Source: Planctomycetota bacterium (GTDB taxonomy: Bacteria; Planctomycetota; UBA1135). Taken from it: a DNA stretch of 5,445 nt. The DNA lies in NCBI GenBank assembly GCA_027623585.1, contig JAQBVK010000179.1, forward strand, positions 1-5,445, given 5' to 3'. The notes beneath the pieces are model-generated. The model ran no database searches. It was not told the origin of the DNA and was given only the letters and a program-made list of their open reading frames with translations. Shown one piece after another: positions 1 to 5,445 of this stretch; within the stretch, counting starts at the first letter, position 1, and every line of letters begins with the position of its first letter. The translations under genes were made by a program, and so were the position numbers.

Positions 1-1023
1 CCGGACGACATCATCGACGCCGGCTCCGGGTATCCGCGCTGGCCGAACTCCGGAATGCGCCGGCTCTCGGTCGATCCTTTCGACGCCAACATCTTCGCCT
101 TCAACTACGCGCCGGATCCGAAGGACGAGTTGATTGTGTTCGACCGGGACTACCGCATTCAGAACGTCAACAAATACCTGAACGCGGGCAGCAATTTCAT
201 GATGCCGTGGCCGGACTTCGCGTCCACCTACACCTACCGCGACACCACCTACCCGAAACCCGACGGCGCGGTCTTGGAAGGCGGGAACAAGACCGGTGGT
301 TCGGCGCTCGGCGCGCCGCCCGAAGTCCTCGGACAGCCCTTGGTGTACCCCACCGGCAAGATTCCGAGCATCGCGCTCCCGTTGCTGATGCGCTACCGCT
401 GCTATCCGCGCGGACAGGAGTTCGGCTTCAACGGTTTCCAGGTTCAGATCATGGTGGGATCGTCGGCGCTTCCTGCGTTCCGAATTGTCTCCTCAGGCGG
501 ACGGGACGGTCAGAACGTCTGGCACTTGGTGCGCCCGGACCTGCCGCCGGAAGGAACTGCCCCGACGGGTGGTTACAACACCTCCAACGGGGGAGTCTCG
601 AAGAACCACGGCCCGGAGCTCTACTGGGGCATGGCCGACTTCGTGACCAAGATCAGCCGCGTCCACACCCACTGGTTCGGCCTTGGCGGCTCGCTCGCCA
701 GCATGAGTCCGCTGACGGTGGAGCCCGTGCCTTCGGTCCAGCTCGCCGGCACCCAGGTCATCGTGGAACTCCGCGGAGCGGATAACATCACGACGACGAA
801 CTGCGATGACCCGCTCACTCGGATGTCTGACTTCGACGCCTACGGCGATTACATCGGTACTTGCTCGACGATCTCCGGCTTGACGTCGTGGTCCACGAGC
901 GTGACCGACCTGATCACCGGCGGCAAAGACTTCATCCAAGTGCGGATCACTTTCGTCTCGAACATCAGCCAGGATCTCGACCCGGTGCTCGACGCACTCG
1001 GCTTCGCCTGGAACGTCCAGTGA
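1..1023 (+). CDS. C-terminal part of a large, probably exported beta-rich protein (5' end outside window)
   Basis: The frame is open from the first base (the ATG at 55 is internal, since coding-like sequence continues upstream of it) and ends at TGA 1021-1023, giving 340 visible residues. The composition is rich in Gly, Thr, Ser, Asn, Pro and aromatic residues with almost no Lys, as in extracellular beta-sheet proteins. No catalytic motif was recognised. Visible residues about 120-190 alternate hydrophobic and polar residues (FQVQIMVGSS, AFRIVSSGG). A motif SRVHTHWF follows near residue 219-226, and a terminal beta domain runs from about residue 250 to the end, with GTQVIVELRGAD, FIQVRITF and PVLDALGFAW. 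That terminal domain resembles the C-terminus of the next protein. From memory, proteins with a similar Trp motif and C-terminal strand pattern occur as large hypothetical proteins in some Planctomycetota, but this was not searched. The signal peptide, if any, lies outside the window. The stop is two bases before the next start, so the two genes are probably cotranscribed and coupled. The function is unknown; a structural surface role is inferred. Confidence 0.85.
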   Translation, partial: PDDIIDAGSGYPRWPNSGMRRLSVDPFDANIFAFNYAPDPKDELIVFDRDYRIQNVNKYLNAGSNFMMPWPDFASTYTYRDTTYPKPDGAVLEGGNKTGGSALGAPPEVLGQPLVYPTGKIPSIALPLLMRYRCYPRGQEFGFNGFQVQIMVGSSALPAFRIVSSGGRDGQNVWHLVRPDLPPEGTAPTGGYNTSNGGVSKNHGPELYWGMADFVTKISRVHTHWFGLGGSLASMSPLTVEPVPSVQLAGTQVIVELRGADNITTTNCDDPLTRMSDFDAYGDYIGTCSTISGLTSWSTSVTDLITGGKDFIQVRITFVSNISQDLDPVLDALGFAWNVQ

Positions 1024-1028
1024 CCATG
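1021..1028 (+). promoter_or_regulatory. Tight stop-start junction, probable translational coupling
   Basis: TGA of the upstream gene (1021-1023) is separated by two bases from the ATG of the lipoprotein gene (1026-1028). The preceding 20 bases contain no strong Shine-Dalgarno sequence, only a weak TGGAA about 12 bases away. Reinitiation by ribosomes finishing the upstream gene is therefore the likeliest mode of translation. This is inferred from spacing only. Confidence 0.55.
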
Positions 1029-1088
1029 AGACTCTCGTTCAGAATCCTTCTCGCGCTGGCCCTTGCCGCGCTTCCGGGCATTGCCTGT
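1026..1088 (+). other. Lipoprotein signal peptide and lipobox of the 1180-aa protein
   Basis: Residues 1-21 have two arginines (positions 2 and 6), a hydrophobic core LLALALAAL and then PGIAC. Cys21 (TGT 1086-1088) is the predicted lipid-modified first residue of the mature protein. It is followed by a Ser/Pro/Thr/Asn-rich linker before the first Ig-like domain. The Gly at -3 is weaker than the usual Leu/Val/Ala, so cleavage by signal peptidase I near the same place cannot be excluded. Confidence 0.75.
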
Positions 1089-4000
1089 AAGTCGAGCCCC
1101 GCCACCAACGGGGAGTTCAAGGCGCTGACCTCGAACCTGAGCGACGGTGACGTCTGGGCGCTGAACCGCCCGATCCAGGTCGTCTTCAACAACGAGATCG
1201 ATCCGGGTTCCGTCACCTTCTCCGCGTTCGTGCTGCGCTCCTTGGATCCAGGGAACCCGAATCCGGTCACTGGATTCTTCGAGCTCGGTCCGGACCCGGA
1301 CGGCAATTTGAATCGTTCGATCGTGTTCCGGCCGGTTTGCCCGACCAACAGCACGAACGACAACGGATCCTTCCGTCCCGGCGGCTTCAATTACCAGTTG
1401 TCGCTGCCGACGCAGCGGTCGTCGACCACGGTGCTGCGAGACACCTCCGGTAAGACGCTCGCGGTGGGTCTGACGCGCGACTTCCTCACGCCGACCCCGC
1501 CTTCGGAGCCGCTGTTCGCGGACACCGTGAACGGACCGATGCGGATCGAGGAGATCACCTGGCCGAACACGCTGAACCTGTTCACGCAGGATCGCTTGTT
1601 CGTGGCGGTGCGATTCAACCAATCCTTCGACGCCTCGCCGAGCAGCTTGAACGTCACCAATCTGTTCGTGCAGTACGCGAACCTGGGCGGCACCTTCCCG
1701 ATCAGCGGGAACGTGGTGCCCGGCCGCTGGATCGTGCAGACCAATTGCTCGAACGATGCCGCGCTGCTGTTCGAGATCACGGGCGTGTTGCTCCCGGGCC
1801 GCGGCCTACGGCTGGTGATGGGCACCGGTTTCCTCGATCTCGGCGGCGCCGAGAACAGTTCGATCACGACCAGCGACGCCTTCGTGGCGCCCAACCTGAC
1901 TGATCTGACTTCCTTGCCCAGTTTCGACGAGGACGACGTGTTCCTCGACGAGCTGCGGGACAGTTTCCTGACCTCCACCCTGATCGACGCCGGCGCCGAC
2001 CTGCCGCAGCCTCCTGCTCTGGTCGAACCGGACGGCATCCGGGCGGTGTTCACCTACGGCGGAGCCACGCTCCCTGGGGACGACGACTTCACCGTCACCG
2101 CTGCGCAGGCTTATCTCGAGATCGACACCAGCGGCATCAGCCAGGTCACGGACGGCTTCGGCCGCACCTACACCTGCAACAAAGGCGTGATGCAGGTGAA
2201 CGATTTCAAGATCGAAGCCGGCGCCACGCTGCGTCTGCGCGGCGCGAATCCCTTCATCCTTTACGCGTCGGGCACGGTGCTGTTCCTCGGCACTTTGGAT
2301 GCCAACGGATTCAACGCCCAGGTGCCGGACGGCGGACACTTCCACCCTGAGCTCGCGGTGCCGGGCGCGCTTGGCGTGCTCGGAGGCGGTCCCGGCGGAA
2401 TGTCCTCGCAGGTCATCGACGACTACACTCCGCGCGGTTCGAGCGGTCAGGGCCCCTTCGGCTCGGGCACCGGACTCGGCGGTCAAGGCGGCGAAGGTGC
2501 GATCCAGCAGTCGAACGGTCTCGGCCTCGAGGACATCGAGTTCTTCCTGGCGGGTGGCGGCGGCGGCGGCGGCTTCAGCCCCTTACGCACCGATGCGATC
2601 TTCTGGAACAAGTGGGCGGGCGGCCAAGTCCCCACCGACTTTGACAACGTGGGACCGGATCTACGTGCGGACCGCCACACCGTCTTCAACGGCACCGTCG
2701 ACGCCAACGCTCTGTTCGTCGGCGCGGAGGGCGGACTCCGCGGGACCAACCGCGGGGGCGTGATCACGCCGAACCCGGGCGTGCTCGCGAACAACCCACA
2801 AGCTGCGTACGGCATGGAGGACATCCAGCAGGACACGGATGCCGGCATCTTGGCAGCCTCGGCAGACATCGACTGGGATCCGGTGTGGACTTCAGGACTG
2901 ACGCCGCCCTTCCTGTTCGGCAACCCGACCTTCGGCCCCGATCCGGGAGCCGGTGGAGCTTCGGTGTTCAGCGACACCAATCCGAGCAACAACTTCTACG
3001 GCAACCGATTCTTCTGGGACGGCACACCTGGCGTGGCTCCTGAGTTGATCGAAGGTGAATTGTTGACCCCTTGGGCCGGTGCCGGTGGCGGGGCGAGCGG
3101 CGACGTGCAAACCGTCGAGCGCCTCGATCTCACGGTGCCGCCGGACGGCAACCTCGAGCCCTTGCCGATGTTCTTCCCCGACCTGCTGTTCCCGTTCGGC
3201 ACGACGCGCAGTTACTGGCGCGGCGCCCCGGGTGGCGGCGGCGGCGGGCAGGTGCAGATCCACGCGGTGGGCGTGATCGGTTTCGGACCGGCTGGACGCG
3301 TGAAGGCGATCGGCGGCTCCGGCAGTTCCGGAGAATCCACGGATGAATCCGGGTCCAACGGAACCATCACCCAGATCTCCGGAAGCGGCGGCGGCTCCGG
3401 CGGCCACATCATCCTGCAATCCGCCACGGGACTCGATCTGTCCACGATCGCAGTGGGAACGGCGGGTAATCCGAACAACCCGGGCACCTTCTTCAACAAC
3501 CTCGTCGCGGCGGACATCGTCCAAGCCGTGGGCGGCCGTCGTGGTTGGGCCGGCGCCAAGCTCAACATTCCGTTGGTTGGCGCGCCTGGAACGCGCGACG
3601 GCAATAGCACCTACATGGTGGGCCGAGGCGGCGCAGGCGCGAGTGGGCTGGTCCAGATCCACGTACCGGATCCGGTCAACGACATCACTTTCGCCGCCAA
3701 CGTCGACGCGCAGTTCAAGTCGTACATGAACGCGGTGAATCCAGCGAACCCGGTGATCTCCGACCGTTTGGACGCATTGCTCGGACTCTACGGCGAGCCG
3801 CAGCCCTTCGGATTGGTGTCGTTCTTCTCGCCGCAGACGATGGCGCAGAGCATCTGGATCGACACCGGTCTCGCGGACCAGCGCAATCCGGCCAACGGCA
3901 CCGGGCCCTTCCCGGACTTCGCGCACGTCGTTGGCGGATTCGCCGGCGTCGCCGGAGCCACCGGCATCGCGGATCAATCCGGAGACCGCGTGGCGGACGG

Positions 4001-4568
4001 AGCGGCGATCGCGTCGGACGGAGGCGCAGGAACTGCTGCCTTCACGGCTTACGAAGTGGTGCTGTCCTCGGCCTCCACCTCCTTCGCCGAGCTGCATCGG
4101 GTGAACCCTGCCTTGATGATCGGCTTCGACGTCGTGCCGAACACCACGCAACTGCCGGTTCCGAAGGCCTTCGAGATCGTGGCTGCTGGCTACGACTCCG
4201 CGAGCAACCGGATGACCCTGACCACGCGTGTCGCGGACGGCCCGATGACGGCGCTCGCTTCGCTCAATTGGGCGGTGCGCTCGAAGTACTTCCGGATCAA
4301 CACCTCCGACGTGAAGGATCGCCTTCCTTCGAACACCAACGTGCGCTTCCAGTTCCAAGGCGCGGATGCCTTGGTCGGGACCAACACCCTCGATCCGGCG
4401 TCCTTGACGCCCTGGACGGGCGATGGCGCCACCACGCTGGCCACGCTCAAGGGTATGCGGTTCATTCGCTGGCGCCTGACCTTCGACCTGGATTCCGGAG
4501 CCACGGGCTTGGTGCTCGAGGCTGAGATTCCGGTGCTCGATTACCTGAAGCTGCCGTTCGCCTGGTAA
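1026..4568 (+). CDS. Large Ig-like/glycine-rich predicted surface lipoprotein (1180 aa)
   Basis: The start at ATG 1026 is chosen because it begins a clean export signal: MRLSFR, a hydrophobic Leu/Ala core, then GIAC with Cys21 as the predicted lipidated residue. Gly at -3 is not ideal for signal peptidase II. Lys at +2 does not suggest inner-membrane retention. Residues about 32-154 look like a Big_5/SbsA-type Ig-like domain (SDGDVWALNRPIQVVFNNEI, later FRPGGFNYQLSLP). Residues about 165-290 look like a second, divergent Ig-like domain. Residues about 400-520 form a beta/glycine-rich stretch ending in seven consecutive Gly (510-516). Residues about 684-895 carry glycine-rich beta repeats. Residues about 1104-1180 form a C-terminal beta domain ending PVLDYLKLPFAW. 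There is no LPXTG, no PEP-CTERM-like tail and no recognised catalytic residues. Only a handful of cysteines are present. The protein is most likely anchored on the cell surface as a structural or adhesive component. Its neighbours share its terminal domains. The exact function is unknown; the domain calls are by eye. Confidence 0.9.
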   Translation: MRLSFRILLALALAALPGIACKSSPATNGEFKALTSNLSDGDVWALNRPIQVVFNNEIDPGSVTFSAFVLRSLDPGNPNPVTGFFELGPDPDGNLNRSIVFRPVCPTNSTNDNGSFRPGGFNYQLSLPTQRSSTTVLRDTSGKTLAVGLTRDFLTPTPPSEPLFADTVNGPMRIEEITWPNTLNLFTQDRLFVAVRFNQSFDASPSSLNVTNLFVQYANLGGTFPISGNVVPGRWIVQTNCSNDAALLFEITGVLLPGRGLRLVMGTGFLDLGGAENSSITTSDAFVAPNLTDLTSLPSFDEDDVFLDELRDSFLTSTLIDAGADLPQPPALVEPDGIRAVFTYGGATLPGDDDFTVTAAQAYLEIDTSGISQVTDGFGRTYTCNKGVMQVNDFKIEAGATLRLRGANPFILYASGTVLFLGTLDANGFNAQVPDGGHFHPELAVPGALGVLGGGPGGMSSQVIDDYTPRGSSGQGPFGSGTGLGGQGGEGAIQQSNGLGLEDIEFFLAGGGGGGGFSPLRTDAIFWNKWAGGQVPTDFDNVGPDLRADRHTVFNGTVDANALFVGAEGGLRGTNRGGVITPNPGVLANNPQAAYGMEDIQQDTDAGILAASADIDWDPVWTSGLTPPFLFGNPTFGPDPGAGGASVFSDTNPSNNFYGNRFFWDGTPGVAPELIEGELLTPWAGAGGGASGDVQTVERLDLTVPPDGNLEPLPMFFPDLLFPFGTTRSYWRGAPGGGGGGQVQIHAVGVIGFGPAGRVKAIGGSGSSGESTDESGSNGTITQISGSGGGSGGHIILQSATGLDLSTIAVGTAGNPNNPGTFFNNLVAADIVQAVGGRRGWAGAKLNIPLVGAPGTRDGNSTYMVGRGGAGASGLVQIHVPDPVNDITFAANVDAQFKSYMNAVNPANPVISDRLDALLGLYGEPQPFGLVSFFSPQTMAQSIWIDTGLADQRNPANGTGPFPDFAHVVGGFAGVAGATGIADQSGDRVADGAAIASDGGAGTAAFTAYEVVLSSASTSFAELHRVNPALMIGFDVVPNTTQLPVPKAFEIVAAGYDSASNRMTLTTRVADGPMTALASLNWAVRSKYFRINTSDVKDRLPSNTNVRFQFQGADALVGTNTLDPASLTPWTGDGATTLATLKGMRFIRWRLTFDLDSGATGLVLEAEIPVLDYLKLPFAW
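1119..1493 (+). other. First Ig-like (Big_5/SbsA-like) domain of the 1180-aa lipoprotein
   Basis: Residues about 32-156 follow the usual order of this fold: a DGDVWALNRPIQVVFNNEI opening, a DPGSVTFSAFVLRS strand, GFFEL, a strand RSIVFRP, a PGGFNYQLSLP strand and a closing DTSGKTL...DFLTP. In this family such domains commonly sit directly after the signal peptide of large exported proteins. The downstream 270-residue lipoprotein has a closely parallel domain. Boundaries are approximate. Confidence 0.65.
3075..3710 (+). repeat. Degenerate glycine-rich beta repeats within the large lipoprotein
   Basis: Several units share a glycine-rich lead followed by a short alternating strand. They are AGAGGGASGDVQTV (3075-3116), GGGGGGQVQIHAVGVIGFG through AIGG (3231-3317), GSGGGSGGHIILQSATGLD through GTAG (3381-3467) and GRGGAGASGLVQIHVPDP through NVDA (3621-3710). 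A related unit without the glycine lead is NPFILYASGTVLFLGTLDAN at about 2247-2306. The pattern suggests stacked beta coils, such as a parallel beta-helix or another glycine-packed beta solenoid. The units are spaced irregularly and diverge at DNA level, so they are old protein repeats rather than a DNA tandem array. Confidence 0.6.
4335..4565 (+). other. C-terminal beta domain of the large lipoprotein, related to the end of the upstream protein
   Basis: Residues 1104-1180 contain TNVRFQFQGADAL, then LTPW, then FIRWRLTF, then PVLDYLKLPFAW, ending exactly at the stop codon. The same order of elements closes the upstream protein, which has TQVIVELRGADNI (751-789), LTSW, FIQVRITF (931-954) and PVLDALGFAW (982-1011). 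Both have alternating hydrophobic residues typical of a beta-sandwich. No named family was assigned. Confidence 0.6.
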
Positions 4569-4630
4569 GGCTCATTCGCACTGCCGCCCTCGTTGCTGCG
4601 TTCGCCGCAGTGGTGGGGGCGGTGGCCTGT
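4562..4630 (+). other. Lipoprotein signal peptide and lipobox of the small lipoprotein
   Basis: Counting CTG 4562 as Met1, Arg3 and Arg6 precede the hydrophobic core AALVAAFAAVVG and the lipobox AVAC, with Cys23 at TGT 4628-4630. Ala at -3 and -1 fits signal peptidase II well. Gln at +2 does not suggest inner-membrane retention. If translation began at GTG 4610, only six residues would precede the cysteine and export would fail. Confidence 0.7.
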
Positions 4631-5380
4631 CAACCGTCGACGCCGAAGCCGCGCGTGCTGTCGGTGATTGACTGGAGTGGGCGGGATGGCCGCCCCCTGG
4701 CGCTCGACCAAGACCTGCTGATTCGCTTCGACGCGCACCTTCGGCTCCCGGTGCGTCCTTCTGCGATCCGCGTCGTGGATGAAGAAGGTCGCCTGCGCGG
4801 TGGCTTCGAACTCGATGCTCAAGGCAGCTTGTTGCGGCTGCGTCCGCGCTTGCCGCGCACGGCGGACCTCTTGGACGGAGCGCTTCCGCCCGGCCGAAGC
4901 TTGCGCCTCGAACTCGCGGGAGTTCCGAGCTTCCAGGCTCTGGCTGCCGAGGACGGATCATTGCTCCGTGGCGCCGTCATTCTGGAGATTCGCACGCTCG
5001 ACATCGGAGAAGCGGCGGCGCTTACCGGCTTCCCCATCGCCGCGGGCGTGGTGCACATGCTTGATCTCGCAGATGGCGGCGTGATGCGCTTCTCTTCACG
5101 ACCGGGCCAGCGCGCGCGCGTGCACTTCTCCGCGGGGCTCGACCCGCGCACTCTCCAGGAGGCGCCGCGGCTGACCACCGAATCTGCTGAATCCGGTGAA
5201 GCGGTTAGGCGAGTCGGTGCCGAGTTGGTCGAGAACCTGCCTGAGGAGTCCATCATCGAACTCGACTTGGACGACTGGCAAGGGCGAGGCACTCTGGAGT
5301 GGCCGGCGAGCTGGCAGGCGCTTGGCGGCTATCCGATCGCTGAGCCGCATCGCCGACTGCGTGTTTGGCGCGGACCCTAA
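4562..5380 (+). CDS. Small Ig-like predicted lipoprotein (about 270 aa) with a probable non-ATG start
   Basis: The frame closes at TAA 5378-5380. The first standard start is GTG 4610, but that would begin in the middle of an obvious lipoprotein signal. The frame upstream reads VRLIRTAALVAAFAAVVGA and then AVAC, with Cys at 4628-4630. No ATG, GTG or TTG exists between the in-frame stop at 4523-4525 and 4610, so CTG 4562 (272 aa, overlapping the previous stop) or ATT 4574 (268 aa, three bases after AAGG) is proposed. Numbered from CTG, residues about 32-147 form an Ig-like Big_5-type domain (DLLIRFDAHL, GGFEL, RLRPRLP, PPGRSLRLELAGVP). Residues about 174-270 form a second beta domain with RARVHFSAGLDPRTL. 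Apart from the lipobox Cys there are no cysteines, and no catalytic motif was seen. The gene follows the large lipoprotein without a gap, so it is probably translated by coupling. It is likely a membrane-anchored partner or accessory of the large lipoprotein, which is inference. Confidence 0.82.
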   Translation: MVRLIRTAALVAAFAAVVGAVACQPSTPKPRVLSVIDWSGRDGRPLALDQDLLIRFDAHLRLPVRPSAIRVVDEEGRLRGGFELDAQGSLLRLRPRLPRTADLLDGALPPGRSLRLELAGVPSFQALAAEDGSLLRGAVILEIRTLDIGEAAALTGFPIAAGVVHMLDLADGGVMRFSSRPGQRARVHFSAGLDPRTLQEAPRLTTESAESGEAVRRVGAELVENLPEESIIELDLDDWQGRGTLEWPASWQALGGYPIAEPHRRLRVWRGP

Positions 5381-5387
5381 GGCAGCG

Positions 5388-5445
5388 CTGAACAAGTCAT
5401 TCCGTCCCGGACGCGGTCCTCGCGGCCGGTCTCAGCGTCGCCGGA
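5388..5445 (+). CDS. Possible 5' end of another gene (cut by window edge)
   Basis: After the stop at 5378-5380 a frame starting at CTG 5388 stays open to the window edge and reads LNKSFRPGRGPRGRSQRRR. This is a basic, Arg/Gly-rich N-terminus of the type seen in RNA-binding proteins. An AAGG at 5379-5382 lies five bases before the CTG, a reasonable Shine-Dalgarno distance. Against this, all three frames are open beyond position 5391, none has an ATG, GTG or TTG, and the stretch is only 58 bases long. The next gene could start beyond the window. Confidence 0.2.
   Translation, partial: MNKSFRPGRGPRGRSQRRR

Noticed and set aside
207..785. A 192-codon plus-strand frame inside the first gene
   Set aside because: The product is extremely rich in Arg, Pro and His and lies fully within a better-supported coding frame.
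861..1025. An upstream extension of the large lipoprotein from TTG 861
   Set aside because: It would overlap the upstream gene by over 160 bases, encode an Arg/His/Asp-rich shadow-like peptide and bury the export signal that begins cleanly at ATG 1026.
1391..2053. A 220-codon minus-strand open frame
   Set aside because: It is opposite the Ig-like domains of the large lipoprotein, Ser/Arg-rich and low in structure, so it is a shadow frame.
2550..2573. A run of GGC codons that might be a microsatellite or assembly artefact
   Set aside because: It fits the glycine-rich protein context, keeps the frame, and similar shorter glycine runs recur elsewhere in the same protein.
2892..4358. A 488-codon open frame on the minus strand
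   Set aside because: It lies wholly inside the large lipoprotein gene, and its product is dominated by Arg, Val, His, Glu and Gly with no recognisable domain, as expected for antisense of GC-rich coding DNA.
4530..4568. A cell-wall or PEP-CTERM-type sorting tail on the large lipoprotein
   Set aside because: There is no LPXTG or PEP motif, no hydrophobic transmembrane helix and no basic tail; the end is a beta strand closing in FAW.
5410..5424. A short CGCG-loop-CGCG inverted repeat that could be a terminator
   Set aside because: The stem is only four base pairs, self-complementary CGCG is frequent in GC-rich DNA, and no T-run follows.

Overview
The window is GC-rich, almost entirely coding on the + strand, and reads as an internal slice of one operon of exported proteins. 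The type of large exported protein, the Ig-like domains next to lipoprotein signals and the glycine-rich tracts recall deep-branching Planctomycetota (the Poly30/Pla163-like lineage) or myxobacteria. This placement is recalled from protein style, not from a search, and is only moderately secure. No rRNA, tRNA, mobile element or CRISPR is present, and no promoter can be seen because the operon begins upstream.

Layout: (1) positions 1-1023 hold the C-terminal 340 residues of a large, probably exported protein cut by the window edge. (2) Two bases later, at 1026, starts a 1180-residue predicted lipoprotein. It has a lipobox cysteine, tandem Ig-like (Big_5/SbsA-like) domains, a long middle with several glycine-rich beta repeats, and a C-terminal beta domain. 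(3) Directly after or overlapping its stop lies a predicted lipoprotein of about 270 residues with two Ig-like domains. Its signal peptide is encoded upstream of every ATG/GTG/TTG in its frame, so it probably starts at CTG 4562 or ATT 4574. (4) The last 65 bases may hold the start of another gene, but this is weak.

The notable point is the modular relation between neighbours. The large lipoprotein appears to share its C-terminal domain with the protein encoded before it and its N-terminal Ig-like domain with the lipoprotein encoded after it. The central protein thus looks built from parts of both neighbours, which suggests duplication within the locus and possibly a shared cell-surface assembly. 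No enzymatic motif was recognised in any of the products, so a structural, adhesive or surface-display role is the best inference.
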